Of a stretch of 37,528 nucleotides of DNA, positions 25,629 through 34,709 are shown in pieces. A model generated the notes under the pieces. That model worked only from the letters and a program-made list of their open reading frames with translations. It searched no databases and had not been told where the DNA came from. The DNA comes from an uncultured Prevotella sp. (lineage in GTDB: Bacteria; Bacteroidota; Bacteroidia; Bacteroidales; Bacteroidaceae). The stretch is from the NCBI GenBank assembly GCA_900772835.1, contig CAAGSA010000105.1, positions 1 to 37,528 on the forward strand, read 5' to 3'. The first letter of the stretch is position 1. Each line of letters opens with the position of its first letter. Position numbers and translations under genes: made by a program.

Positions 25629-26366
25629 ATGAATCATACAAGATACATTGTGGCAGCACTGCTGATGCTCGCAGCCCTGGCGGCGAAGGCCCAGATAGGG
25701 CAGCACCGCAACGTGATGAGCGTGGGAGTGAACGGCGGCTACGTGATGAGCAGCGTGGGCTTCACGCCGAAGGTGAACCAGAAGATGCACGGAGGAATGA
25801 CGGCAGGAGTGTCGTTCCGATATGTGTGCGAAAAGTATTTTAACACAATATGTTCAGTGCAGGCAGAGGTGAACTACTCGAAAATCGGATGGAAAGAGGA
25901 TATACTCGACATCAACGATGCGCCAGTGATGAATCCGCTGACGGGAGCCGCCGAGGAATACAGCCGCGAGATGAACTACATACAGATTCCGGTGTTCGCC
26001 CATCTCGCATGGGGCAGGGAGGAGAAAGGAATGCAGTTCTTCTTCCAGGCAGGACCCCAGGTGGGAATATACCTGAGCGAATCCACCAAGGCAACATACG
26101 ACCTGGCACACCCTAATCTCGACGACCGCGCGAACACGACCGTGGCGCAGGAGACGATGCCCGTGGAAAACAAGTTCGACTACGGCATTGCCGCCGGACT
26201 CGGCATGGAATACTCCCACAAGAAGGCGGGACACTTCCAGATAGAAGGGCGCTACTACTATGGTCTGGGCAACATTTACAGCGATTCGAAAAAAGACTTC
26301 TTCGGGAAATCGAATTTCGGGAACATCGTGGTAAAGCTCACCTATCTGTTCGATATCACGCGCTGA
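25629..26366 (+). CDS. PorT-like outer membrane beta-barrel protein
   Basis: 245 residues with a signal peptide ending AAKAQ (about 22). The rest has the glycine- and aromatic-rich alternating pattern of the OMP_b-brl_2/PorT family: GVNGGYVMSSVGFTPK, MNYIQIPVFAHLAWG, FFFQAGPQVGIYLSE and a final strand NIVVKLTYLF. Predicted to be an 8-stranded outer membrane barrel. PorT itself is needed for type IX secretion, but most family members have unknown roles, so this is not called porT. It lies 31 bases after the LysM protein and is probably co-transcribed. Confidence 0.82.
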   Translation: MNHTRYIVAALLMLAALAAKAQIGQHRNVMSVGVNGGYVMSSVGFTPKVNQKMHGGMTAGVSFRYVCEKYFNTICSVQAEVNYSKIGWKEDILDINDAPVMNPLTGAAEEYSREMNYIQIPVFAHLAWGREEKGMQFFFQAGPQVGIYLSESTKATYDLAHPNLDDRANTTVAQETMPVENKFDYGIAAGLGMEYSHKKAGHFQIEGRYYYGLGNIYSDSKKDFFGKSNFGNIVVKLTYLFDITR

Positions 26367-26420
26367 GAATATTTTAATAACTTTAATCTATAAATTTAAA
26401 CACTAAAAAAATTAACGCTT

Positions 26421-27929
26421 ATGTTTGAAGGACAGCCGAAAGGCCTTTATGCGTTGGCATTAGCCAACACCGGCGAGCGCTTTGGTTACTACACCATGCT
26501 TGCAGTTTTCCTGCTCTTCCTCCAGGCTAATTTCCACTGGAGCGAGGGACTGGCAACAACAGTCTACTCAAGTTTCTTGATGCTGGTTTACTTCCTGCCT
26601 ATCGCAGGTGGTGCCATTGCCGACAAAATCGGTTTCAACAAGTGTGTGACGCTTGGCATCTTCATTATGTTCATCGGTTATCTGTGTCTTGCTGTTCCGG
26701 CAGGCGAGGGTATGCCGGCTATCGCCCTGATGGGCGCCGCGCTGATTCTTATCAGTGTGGGAACGAGTCTCTTCAAGGGTAACCTGCAGGTAATGGTGGG
26801 AAATCTCTACGACTCTCCCGAAATGGAGGGCAAGCGCGACTCGGCTTTCTCCATCTTCTATATGGCCATCAACATCGGCGCGCTGTTCGCACCGACAGCT
26901 GCCGTGAAGATTATGGACTACGCTCAGAACACTCTCGGAGTGAGCGAGGCTGATTCTTACCACTTCGCGTTCGGCGTGGCTTGTATCTCGCTGATTATCT
27001 CCATCCTCATCTATTACGGATTCAAGAGCACATTCGCAAGCGTATGCGAAGGGGACAACAGCGGCAAGGCAGGAAACAAGACCCAGGCAGCTGCAGCAGC
27101 AGACACAATCTCGCCGAAGGAGACAAAGGATCGTCTCGTTGCTCTCTTCCTCGTGTTCGTAGTGGTTATCTTCTTCTGGATGGCATTCCACCAGAACGGT
27201 GCTACACTGACTCTGTTCGCACGCGACTTCACTGATACTCAGGCTGCAGGAATCACCGCAATGCTGTTCGATGTGACGAACCTCGTGGCTGTAATCTTCA
27301 TCATCTACTCTTTGTTCGCATTTGCTGGTGCAACAACATCGAAGACAAGAAACATCTCCGGTGCCATCATTCTTCTTGCCGTTGCATTCCTCGCATACAA
27401 GTATATCAGCGCAGAGGGTGAGGTAATCGACCTGAAGGCTCCGCTCTTCCAGCAGTTCAACCCGTGCTACGTTGTGGGTCTTACTCCGGTTTCAATGGCT
27501 GTGTTCGCTTGGCTTGCAAAGAAAGGCAAGGAGCCGTCGGCACCGCGCAAAATCGGTCTCGGTATGCTCGTTGCAGGAGTAGGCTATATCGTGATGGTGG
27601 CTTCTTCGCTCGGACTGACATACGACGGCGGCGACCGCGTTTCTCCGATGTGGCTCGTTTCAACATACCTCGTGCTCACATTCGCAGAGCTCCTGCTCTC
27701 TCCGATGGGTATCAGCTTCGTATCGAAGGTGGCTCCTCCAAAGTACAAGGGTGTGATGATGGGATGCTGGTTTGGTGCTACTGCTATCGGTAACTTCCTC
27801 GTTATGATTCCGGGTCTGCTCTGGAAGCAGATTCCGCTGGCAGCAGTATGGGGCGTACTCGTAGGTCTCTGTCTGCTCTCGTTCCTCTTCATCTTCTCCG
27901 TAATGAAGAAGCTTGAGAAGGTTTGCTAA
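26421..27929 (+). CDS. POT-family (PTR2) proton-dependent peptide transporter
   Basis: 502 residues with about 14 membrane segments, matching the bacterial POT form with two extra helices. The proton-coupling motif GERFGYY (18-24) is intact, and MAINIGALFAP in helix 5 fits the second family signature. The segment GRRFLG-like salt bridges are not obvious. It takes up di- and tripeptides with protons across the inner membrane, which fits an asaccharolytic or protein-using Bacteroidales. A charged loop (about 212-235) with an alanine run separates the two bundles. A weak TAACTTTA box (26378-26385) precedes it; the gap to the PorT-like gene is 54 bases. A strong terminator follows. Confidence 0.9.
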   Translation: MFEGQPKGLYALALANTGERFGYYTMLAVFLLFLQANFHWSEGLATTVYSSFLMLVYFLPIAGGAIADKIGFNKCVTLGIFIMFIGYLCLAVPAGEGMPAIALMGAALILISVGTSLFKGNLQVMVGNLYDSPEMEGKRDSAFSIFYMAINIGALFAPTAAVKIMDYAQNTLGVSEADSYHFAFGVACISLIISILIYYGFKSTFASVCEGDNSGKAGNKTQAAAAADTISPKETKDRLVALFLVFVVVIFFWMAFHQNGATLTLFARDFTDTQAAGITAMLFDVTNLVAVIFIIYSLFAFAGATTSKTRNISGAIILLAVAFLAYKYISAEGEVIDLKAPLFQQFNPCYVVGLTPVSMAVFAWLAKKGKEPSAPRKIGLGMLVAGVGYIVMVASSLGLTYDGGDRVSPMWLVSTYLVLTFAELLLSPMGISFVSKVAPPKYKGVMMGCWFGATAIGNFLVMIPGLLWKQIPLAAVWGVLVGLCLLSFLFIFSVMKKLEKVC

Positions 27930-28021
27930 AGCAAGAATGATAAAAAGGAAACGCTGGATGGGATAAACGCTGAATTACGATAGAAGCGTTGAATGACCGG
28001 AAAGCGATATATTAAGAAATT

Positions 28022-28061
28022 AAGGTGCAGTTCTGATGATACGGGAACTGCACCTTTTTTC
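28022..28061 (+). terminator. Rho-independent terminator after the peptide transporter
   Basis: A perfect 12-bp stem (AAGGTGCAGTTC at 28022-28033 with 28045-28056) has an 11-nt loop, running into TTTTTT then C. It lies 92 bases after the transporter stop. Confidence 0.88.
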
Positions 28062-28091
28062 TTTGGCGCGCCCGGCATAAGTATAACGAAA

Positions 28092-28120
28092 AGGAGGAAA
28101 ACCGTTTCCGTTTTCCTCCT
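28092..28120 (-). terminator. Rho-independent terminator of the TonB receptor gene
   Basis: An 11-bp perfect stem (28092-28102 with 28110-28120) has a 7-nt loop. On the minus strand it is followed by TTTCGTTAT. It lies 66 bases beyond the receptor stop. Confidence 0.75.
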
Positions 28121-28186
28121 GATGGATATTACAGATGTGTGTGATGTTTGTGCTGCGTGCGGATTCTGTCTTGTGTAGTAGCAGAA

Positions 28187-30634
28187 TCAGAACTTCATCC
28201 TTATGTCGGCACCAATCTGAAAGGGGTTGCCGCGTTGTGCCAGATAGAGGGTCTTGCCAGTAGCGTTGCTGCTGAAGGCAAACGTGTTGTATCTCGTAGC
28301 AGTAATGTTGCGGCCCCACACTGATATTCCGACAGACTTGAAGTTGGCATCGACATGAGCGCCGAGCACTGCATAGAACTTCTGGCTGAAGGTGTTTGCC
28401 TCGTCCCAGTAGGTCTTGCCCTGCGCCGTGGTGTTCGCTCCTATCACGATTGATTTCAGTGCGCTGTTGGCAAACGGGATAGAGTAGTCGGCAGCGGCAC
28501 ACAGCGTGTGCTGCGGAATGAACGGCACGTAGTTGTCGGCATAGTCAATAGTTGTGCCGTTTTTCTCTTCCTCGTATTTGTTGAACTTGGAGCTGGTGTA
28601 GCTGTAGGCGGCACTCCACGACAGGTTGTTGTTTGCAGCCTTTCCGCGCAGTGTAGCCTCAATGCCACAACTGTGGCTGCGCCCTGCATTCACCATCATT
28701 CTGCCGAAACCGTATGTGCCTGCCATGACGGAGAGCTGCTGGTTGCGGATTTTCATGTAGTAGACAGAGAAATCAGCCTGCACCGTGTTGCCGAAGAGGT
28801 TCAGATGGGTTCCTGCCTCGTAGTTCCAGCAGAATTCCGGCTTGTATGAAATCGTGGAGTTTATCTTTCGGTAATCTTCGTCGGTATGCTGGATGTTCAG
28901 GTCGCCGCGCACCGACTGGCTGCTGTTGGCACGCAGTTCCGTCTGGAGTATGTCGGAGAACATCTGTATGTTGTAGCCTCCAGAGCGGTAGCCTTTGTTC
29001 ACCAGCACGTATGCGTTGCTTCCGTTGTCGTTGAGTTTCAGCGTGAAGCCGAGCTTTGGCAGCACCTGATTGTAGCTGTTGCTCTTGACGTTGTTCAGCG
29101 ACGAGAGGATACTGCTTGCTGCCTCCTGTCCCATCACGCTCACGGCAATGTTCATTGCAGCACTCGTTTCGTAGTTGATTTTCACATGACTGTAGTCGTA
29201 GCGCAAGCCCACGGTCATAGTCAGCCAGTCGGTCAGCTCCACTGCCGATTCGTGGAACACGCCGAGGTTGGACTGCGGTGTGCGGAACAGTCCCGGAACA
29301 GTCATCTCCAGACTGTTTACCTTCACTCCTCCTGCTTTTTCGATGGTTTCCTTTGCCATAGCTTCTGCGCGTTCGTCGGTCATGCCGGGTATGGCGCTGA
29401 ATTTGTTTTTCATTGCGTTCACCATCGCGCCGTACATTCCATTCTGTATAGTGGCAGCCATATTGGATGTGAAATCATGGTCGAACGATACGGGGGCGTC
29501 AGTCCTTGTCCATTGATACGAACCGAAGATGCCGGTAGTGTGCCGCCATCTGTTCTTCCTGCCTTTCAGGGCAAACTCCTGCGTGATACCGTTTTGCAGC
29601 TGCTTCTGTTGCAGATGCATATAGTCGAGCGAGGTGTAGTCCTGGTCCATATTCATGTTGTCGGACAGGAATTGATAACTCGTTGTGGAGTTGAACGTTA
29701 TACCCGGAGTCACATACCTTATGTTCAAAGCCGTGTTCAGCATATTCCTCCGGTAAGTGTTCTCCCTGTTTGTCGACGGGGATGAAGTTCTGCCGCTGCT
29801 GTTGTCGAGGTTTCCGTATGGGAAACTGTTCTGGTTCGTGTATTGGTAGTCGGCGATATAGTCGAATGTGAGTTTGTTTGTCGGGGTATAAATGATGCGC
29901 ATCTTGCCGCCGGCCTCGTCAGAAGCGTCGGCTCTTTTGCCGGTGGTCGTGTTCTTGAAGAAACCGTTTTGTCCGTTGTAGAATCCTGCTACCGACATGG
30001 CTGTGTTATCATTCAGTTTCTGATAAGTGGCAACTTCGGCGTTTCTGTACATTCCGTTGCCTATGCCGAGCTTTATTTCTGTGCCGCTGTTCGTGAATGG
30101 GCTCTTGGAGTATAGTCTTACCAGTCCGCCTTCTGTGTTCATTCCGTAGAGTGTGCCTTGCGGTCCGCGCAGCACGTCGGCACGGTCAATCTGATAAGTG
30201 TGGATATTGAACGCGCTCTTGCTCAGTATGGGCATTCCGTCGACGTACATCCCTACGGCAGGATTGTTCACACGCGAACCGATGCCGCGTATATACATCG
30301 AAGAGGTAAGGCGCGAACCGTAGGAAGGCATCTGGAATGAAGGGACGAACGACGACAGGTCGCTGATGTCGCGCAGTCCGAGCCTTTTCATCTCCTCGTC
30401 GGTGAATATGCTTGATGCCATAGGCTGCTGGCGCAGGATGGCGCTTTCTTTGGGTTGCGACACGACAACAATCTCGTCCAGATTGAATATCCTCGACGAA
30501 TCGGTGCTTGCAACCGAGGGAGACAGTCTGCCTTCCAACGTGTTACTCTTGTCTTCAATTGTGTTTGATAAAGCGCATTGCGGAATGAGGATGCATCCGC
30601 ATGCAAGTGTGATAATTCTGTTCAAATCTTTCAT
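28187..30634 (-). CDS. TonB-dependent outer membrane receptor
   Basis: 815 residues from ATG 30634. A signal peptide (to about residue 24, PQCALSN) is followed by a TonB-box-like stretch (LDEIVVVSQ). The plug domain has SSMYIRGIGSRVNNPAVGMY and VLRGPQGTLYGMNTEGGLVR, followed by a 22-stranded barrel ending in Phe (QIGADIRMKF). There is no N-terminal carboxypeptidase-like domain and no SusD partner, so it is more like a siderophore, cobalamin or haem-type receptor than a SusC glycan receptor; the ligand is unknown. The TTG extension to 30670 overlaps the promoter and is rejected. The -7 box ends only 5 bases before the ATG, so the mRNA may be leaderless. Confidence 0.9.
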   Translation of the reverse strand: MKDLNRIITLACGCILIPQCALSNTIEDKSNTLEGRLSPSVASTDSSRIFNLDEIVVVSQPKESAILRQQPMASSIFTDEEMKRLGLRDISDLSSFVPSFQMPSYGSRLTSSMYIRGIGSRVNNPAVGMYVDGMPILSKSAFNIHTYQIDRADVLRGPQGTLYGMNTEGGLVRLYSKSPFTNSGTEIKLGIGNGMYRNAEVATYQKLNDNTAMSVAGFYNGQNGFFKNTTTGKRADASDEAGGKMRIIYTPTNKLTFDYIADYQYTNQNSFPYGNLDNSSGRTSSPSTNRENTYRRNMLNTALNIRYVTPGITFNSTTSYQFLSDNMNMDQDYTSLDYMHLQQKQLQNGITQEFALKGRKNRWRHTTGIFGSYQWTRTDAPVSFDHDFTSNMAATIQNGMYGAMVNAMKNKFSAIPGMTDERAEAMAKETIEKAGGVKVNSLEMTVPGLFRTPQSNLGVFHESAVELTDWLTMTVGLRYDYSHVKINYETSAAMNIAVSVMGQEAASSILSSLNNVKSNSYNQVLPKLGFTLKLNDNGSNAYVLVNKGYRSGGYNIQMFSDILQTELRANSSQSVRGDLNIQHTDEDYRKINSTISYKPEFCWNYEAGTHLNLFGNTVQADFSVYYMKIRNQQLSVMAGTYGFGRMMVNAGRSHSCGIEATLRGKAANNNLSWSAAYSYTSSKFNKYEEEKNGTTIDYADNYVPFIPQHTLCAAADYSIPFANSALKSIVIGANTTAQGKTYWDEANTFSQKFYAVLGAHVDANFKSVGISVWGRNITATRYNTFAFSSNATGKTLYLAQRGNPFQIGADIRMKF

Positions 30635-30639
30635 GGGTG

Positions 30640-30670
30640 CAAAGGTACAGGCTTTCCGCGAGTGGCGCAA
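30640..30670 (-). promoter_or_regulatory. Promoter of the TonB receptor gene
   Basis: On the minus strand TTG (30668-30670), a 20-bp spacer and TACCTTTG (30640-30647) form a strong Bacteroidetes promoter. The sequence after it is CACCC and then the ATG at 30634, which places the expected start site at or next to the start codon. Confidence 0.78.
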
Positions 30671-30714
30671 TCATAATAAATGTGGATTTTGCGGCGGCTG
30701 TTGCGCTGCAAGCC

Positions 30715-31725
30715 TTATTCGTTTATGGCTCCACACTCCGGACAGACACCTTTGCTCTGCATCCTTGCACCGCATTTTCCGCATATATAGTGCCGACTCG
30801 AATGCTGCATATATTTCCTTATGGCAAAATAATAGAATGCCACGAGCAGCGGATAGCCTATATAATATAAGGTGGTAATGCTGAAAATGATGTAGCAGAG
30901 GGCACATATACCGCACAGTCCGCAGAGATAGAGTATCGCCTCGCCGAAGGGTAGGGCACGCCGCACCTCGTCGATGGTGGCTATGCCCACGATGAGCATC
31001 GACCACACCGACGCAAGGAATATCGCCAGGAGCGGCGATACGGAGAACGGGTTCAGCGTGGGGTGGAAATAGAAGTCCTGCCATTTGTCGATGGCGAACA
31101 GTTGCATGCTGGCATAGAACGCTGCCGCCGTTGCCACGATGAGTGTAAGCAGAGTGGGGTAGAACGAACTTATATCGTTGAAGAACAGAATCTTTGCCTT
31201 GCGCCGGAACAGGTTCCTGAACAGGTATGCAGCTGATATGATGCTTATTATGATGAGCGTTATCAGCAGGTGTGTGTCGGAAAAAGTGGAAATGAACTGC
31301 GATATGGGGTCGTCGGGCACAACGGCTTTCAGCATCTCCTTCTCGTGAATCCAGCCGAAGGTATACTGGTCGCGTGCCAGTTGCACCCATACGGAGTCTA
31401 CGGGGTCGGCAGAAAGAATTCGTATGTCGGCTACGGCAACCCTCTCGCCGCGGTTCAGCCGCACAGTATCTGTCACCAATCCGCTCAACAGCTCCTCCGG
31501 TTGCTGTTTCAGCAATATAAGCGAGTCGGGCTTGATGATGAAGTTGAAGTTCTGCGAATAGTGGTGCGTATAGGCGAATGCAAGCGAGTCTATCTGCCGC
31601 TCGCTGTATTGCGTGGTGTCGGCGGCGTTGATTGTGCCGAAGGTGCGCTTGTGGTAGCAGCTTTGCATCAGTATGCTTGCAAGGAGCAATATGGCGAGTG
31701 TTGACAGTAGACGGATGGGTTTCAT
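30715..31725 (-). CDS. Membrane protein with lipobox, SH3-like segment and C-terminal zinc ribbon
   Basis: 336 residues, not assigned to a named family. The N-terminus is a signal with LMQSC (Cys23), a possible lipobox. A region with RGERVAVADIRILSADP and GWIHEKEM (about 93-130) looks like a bacterial SH3-type fold. About five hydrophobic segments follow (roughly 150-300). The last 35 residues hold a zinc ribbon, CGKCGARMQSKGVCPECG. If the N-terminus is periplasmic and lipidated, an odd number of membrane spans would place the zinc ribbon in the cytoplasm. It is the last gene of the metA-U32 run, 23 bases after the U32 stop. Function unknown. Confidence 0.72.
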   Translation of the reverse strand: MKPIRLLSTLAILLLASILMQSCYHKRTFGTINAADTTQYSERQIDSLAFAYTHHYSQNFNFIIKPDSLILLKQQPEELLSGLVTDTVRLNRGERVAVADIRILSADPVDSVWVQLARDQYTFGWIHEKEMLKAVVPDDPISQFISTFSDTHLLITLIIISIISAAYLFRNLFRRKAKILFFNDISSFYPTLLTLIVATAAAFYASMQLFAIDKWQDFYFHPTLNPFSVSPLLAIFLASVWSMLIVGIATIDEVRRALPFGEAILYLCGLCGICALCYIIFSITTLYYIGYPLLVAFYYFAIRKYMQHSSRHYICGKCGARMQSKGVCPECGAINE

Positions 31726-31748
31726 GATGTTCTTCTTCCTTGTTTTGT

Positions 31749-33605
31749 TTAATTGTCAGCGTATATGTTCATTTGGCATTTGGCACAGTCGAATTCCAGA
31801 CGGAATGTCTTTCCGTCGGCAAGCTGCAGTCGGAGTGGGTCCTTGAGCAGGTTTCTTGCATCGTTGCGCTTCTTGCATTGTCCGATTTCGTATCTCAGAC
31901 AGTATCTGCACTGCATGACGAGAGGTGATTCCGGCTTGCTTATCTCGAAAGCCGGACGGATGTTCTTCAGATTTTCCTCCTCGTAGAATTTCTTTGCCAG
32001 GTGGTTGGCAATGTTGTACATATACGGGAGTGGATAGTTCGACGGTCTGCCGTTGTCAGCCGCCGGCATTCCTTTGTGTTGCAGGGTAGACTCTGCCGCT
32101 GCCGTTCCTTCCGCGATGTTGCTGCCGGCGAGCATCTCCACACATTCGTGGCGCATTTCTGCGAGCAGACTGTTCGGTACGAAATACGGGAATTCTGCAG
32201 GCTGTAATGATATGCCGCACACCTTGAAGCTTGTGTTGCCGAGCTTTGATAGCTGGCGTGCAATGTTCTCGCCTTGCGGTTTCTTCGCAGTGTCGAGTGC
32301 CGTGTCCCTTTCAGCGGTTACGGCAATGGGTGTGCCGTTGATGCTTGCCGTGAGCATCAGCCGGTTTTCTGTCACCTTTAGTTCGATGCTTATCGGCAGC
32401 TTGCGCTGCGTCTTGTCGCTGTTCAGCTGTTTCTCGAACTGCTGGTCGTTGTTCCTGTATAGGGCAATGCCGCGTTTCAGATTGCGTGGCATCTTGAGCG
32501 GAAACAGCCTGTTGCCCTCGGCTTTGTTGATTCTGAAGCCTTCGAGTTCCTTGTTTTCATTTATGAAGCAGAGACCATCACCGTTGGCGAAGTTTGCCGT
32601 TCCTGCCACGTTGAACGAGTTGCCCCTTATCTCCTTCACCTTGCCCACAAATTCGCCCATCGCCTTCGGGGTGTAGAACGAGGCGAGGTCGCTTCTCCTC
32701 CCGTCGAGGAAATATTCGGTGAACCCACGGTTGAAAGTCTTTTTCAGATTGGGTTCAAACTCATTGTCGCATACGCCGAGCGATGCTCGCCGGTATTCTC
32801 CGGGTCTGTTCGCTATAATCTCGTTGAGTTTCCGGCTGTATGCTGCCGTCACGTTCTTCACGTAGCTGATGTCCTTCAGCCTGCCCTCAATCTTGAACGA
32901 TACCACCCCGGCATCGGCAAGTCTTTCCAGCGACTCTATTCTGCACATGTCCTTAAGCGACAGCAGATGTGCTCCGTCTATCACGGTGTTGCCTTCGCAG
33001 TCCAGAAGATTGAATTTCAGTCGGCAGAACTGGGCGCATTGTCCACGGTTGGCACTTCTTCCGAAACAGTTTTCCGAGGCGTAGCACACGCCCGAATAGC
33101 TTACGCATAGGGCGCCGTGTACGAATGCCTCAAGTTCCGTTTCCGGGCATTTCTCGTGTATAGCCTTTATCTCGCTGATGCCCAGTTCCCTTGCCAGCAC
33201 CACTCTCCTGAAGCCTTTTCCGGAGAGCCATTCCACCTTTTCCGCCGTACGGTTGTCGGTTTGCGTGCTTGCGTGCAGTGCCACGTTTCCTGGCAACTCC
33301 AGCTTCAGCAGTCCCATGTCCTGCACCAGTATGGCGTCAACGCCGGCTCTGCCCAGTTCGTTTATCAGCTGCTGTGTGGCTTCGAGTTCGTTGTCGTATA
33401 TTATGGTGTTTACGGTCACATACACTTTGCATCCGAATCGGTGTGCATAGCTGCACAGTTCGGCGATATCGTCGGTGTTGTTTCCCACAGCCTGTCTTGC
33501 TCCGAATCTGTTCGCGCCGATATACACGGCATCAGCACCGCAGTCAATTGCCGCGATGCCGCATTCGAGGTTTTTTGCAGGTGCAAGCAGTTCCAGTTCT
33601 CTCAT
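31749..33605 (-). CDS. U32 family peptidase-like protein (RlhA/TrhP type, rRNA or tRNA hydroxylation)
   Basis: 618 residues. The N-terminal U32 domain begins LELLAPAKNLECGIAAIDCG. Its signature is HGALCVSYSGVC, followed by CFGRSANRGQCAQFCR (about 159-195). A DUF3656-like collagenase-associated middle part follows. The C-terminus has CRYCLRYEIGQCKK and FDCAKCQM, cysteines that could hold an iron-sulfur cluster. The two-domain architecture and length resemble E. coli RlhA, which hydroxylates C2501 of 23S rRNA, more than TrhP (tRNA ho5U), but either is possible. Proteolytic activity is doubtful for this group. It starts 8 bases after metA ends. Confidence 0.85.
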   Translation of the reverse strand: MRELELLAPAKNLECGIAAIDCGADAVYIGANRFGARQAVGNNTDDIAELCSYAHRFGCKVYVTVNTIIYDNELEATQQLINELGRAGVDAILVQDMGLLKLELPGNVALHASTQTDNRTAEKVEWLSGKGFRRVVLARELGISEIKAIHEKCPETELEAFVHGALCVSYSGVCYASENCFGRSANRGQCAQFCRLKFNLLDCEGNTVIDGAHLLSLKDMCRIESLERLADAGVVSFKIEGRLKDISYVKNVTAAYSRKLNEIIANRPGEYRRASLGVCDNEFEPNLKKTFNRGFTEYFLDGRRSDLASFYTPKAMGEFVGKVKEIRGNSFNVAGTANFANGDGLCFINENKELEGFRINKAEGNRLFPLKMPRNLKRGIALYRNNDQQFEKQLNSDKTQRKLPISIELKVTENRLMLTASINGTPIAVTAERDTALDTAKKPQGENIARQLSKLGNTSFKVCGISLQPAEFPYFVPNSLLAEMRHECVEMLAGSNIAEGTAAAESTLQHKGMPAADNGRPSNYPLPYMYNIANHLAKKFYEEENLKNIRPAFEISKPESPLVMQCRYCLRYEIGQCKKRNDARNLLKDPLRLQLADGKTFRLEFDCAKCQMNIYADN

Positions 33606-33613
33606 TGATATAT

Positions 33614-34531
33614 TTATTTTATCGAGTTAATGTCAAATGGTGTCTCCTGATACACATAGTAGTTTATCCAGTTGGTGAAGAAAAGGTTTGCATGCGCTCT
33701 CCATCTCACCATTGGCGGATTGTCAGGATTGTTGTTCTTGTAGTAGTTCTCGGGCATTTCCACGTCGTCGCGCTTGTCTTTGTCGCGGCGGTATTCCGTG
33801 TCGAGGGTTAGCGGTGCGTATTCGAAGTGTCCGGTTATGAAGAATTCCCTTCCGCCTTTTGCCGCCACTATGCCCACTCCGCTCTCTTCCGATTCGGCGA
33901 TGATGCTCAGCCTGGTGTCTTTTATTATGTCTTCCCTCCTGATTTCCGTATGTCTGCTGTGCGGCATGTAGAAACAGTCGTCGAATCCCCTGAAAATCGG
34001 CAGCAGCGGGTCAATGCAGTGTTGCTCGAAGATTCCGAATTTCTTTTTCGGGAGCATGTGTTTCTGTATGCCGTAGTAATGGTAGAGTCCAGCCTGTGCC
34101 GCCCAGCATATATAGAGGGTGCTGGTTACGTGTGTCTTCGCCCAGTCGAATATTCGGGTCATCTCGTCCCAGTATGTCACGTCCTCGTATTGGTAAGTCT
34201 CCACAGGAGCTCCCGTTATTATCATTCCGTCGAACTTGCTGTCGTTTATTTTGTCGAAATCCTTGTAGAACATCATCATGTGTTCTATCGGAGTGTTCTT
34301 CGGCGTGTGGCTTTTCAGTTTCATGAATGTGATGTCAATCTGCAGCGGTGTATTTGACAATAGACGTATGAGGTCGGTCTCTGTCGTTATTTTCAGAGGC
34401 ATGAGGTTGAGAATCACTATTTTCAGCGGACGGATATCCTGTGTGTGTGCACGTGTATCGTCCATTACGAATATATTCTCTTTTTTCAGAATATTTATTG
34501 CCGGTAATTTGTCAGGTATTCTTAGTGGCAT
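33614..34531 (-). CDS. metA: Homoserine O-acyltransferase MetA, predicted acetyl-CoA specific
   Basis: 305 residues from ATG 34531 (MPLRIPDKLPAINILKKEN), colinear with E. coli MetA. The catalytic residues fall at the canonical numbers: Cys142 in ICWAAQAG, and His235 with Glu237 in TGHFEYA. Residue 111 is Glu (TGAPVE), which in Bacillus cereus MetA gives acetyl-CoA use, whereas E. coli has Gly111 and uses succinyl-CoA. The product is therefore predicted to be O-acetylhomoserine for methionine synthesis. The frame extends to a TTG at 34585, but that stretch contains the promoter. It is first of a tight run: 8 bases to U32, then 23 bases to the zinc-ribbon gene. Confidence 0.93.
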   Translation of the reverse strand: MPLRIPDKLPAINILKKENIFVMDDTRAHTQDIRPLKIVILNLMPLKITTETDLIRLLSNTPLQIDITFMKLKSHTPKNTPIEHMMMFYKDFDKINDSKFDGMIITGAPVETYQYEDVTYWDEMTRIFDWAKTHVTSTLYICWAAQAGLYHYYGIQKHMLPKKKFGIFEQHCIDPLLPIFRGFDDCFYMPHSRHTEIRREDIIKDTRLSIIAESEESGVGIVAAKGGREFFITGHFEYAPLTLDTEYRRDKDKRDDVEMPENYYKNNNPDNPPMVRWRAHANLFFTNWINYYVYQETPFDINSIK

Positions 34532-34554
34532 ATTTTTTTTCTTTTTAGCCTTTG

Positions 34555-34586
34555 CAAAATTAATGGTTTCCTGTATCAATTGCAAA
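34555..34586 (-). promoter_or_regulatory. Promoter of metA
   Basis: On the minus strand TTTG (34583-34586), a 20-bp spacer and TAATTTTG (34555-34562) make a complete Bacteroidetes promoter, with a leader of about 17 bases to ATG 34531. This decides against the upstream TTG start. Confidence 0.8.
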
Positions 34587-34709
34587 TTAATGTTTGCTTT
34601 TTTGAGGCTTGCCCTCAGAGAAAATCATTTGTGTTCATCTGCGTAATCTGTGGGAGATTAATACTGAGAATTATATATACGCGCTTTAATGTAATTTTCT
34701 TTATTTTTT

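Noticed and set aside
27993..28178. 61-residue plus-strand frame after the peptide transporter
   Set aside because: It runs through two terminator hairpins and has no homology-like pattern.
34532..34585. N-terminal extension of MetA from a TTG at 34585
   Set aside because: The stretch contains the TTTG-N20-TAATTTTG promoter, and the ATG at 34531 gives exact colinearity with known MetA numbering. The TTG extensions before the nucleoside permease (10106), LysE (6146) and TonB receptor (30670) are rejected on similar grounds.
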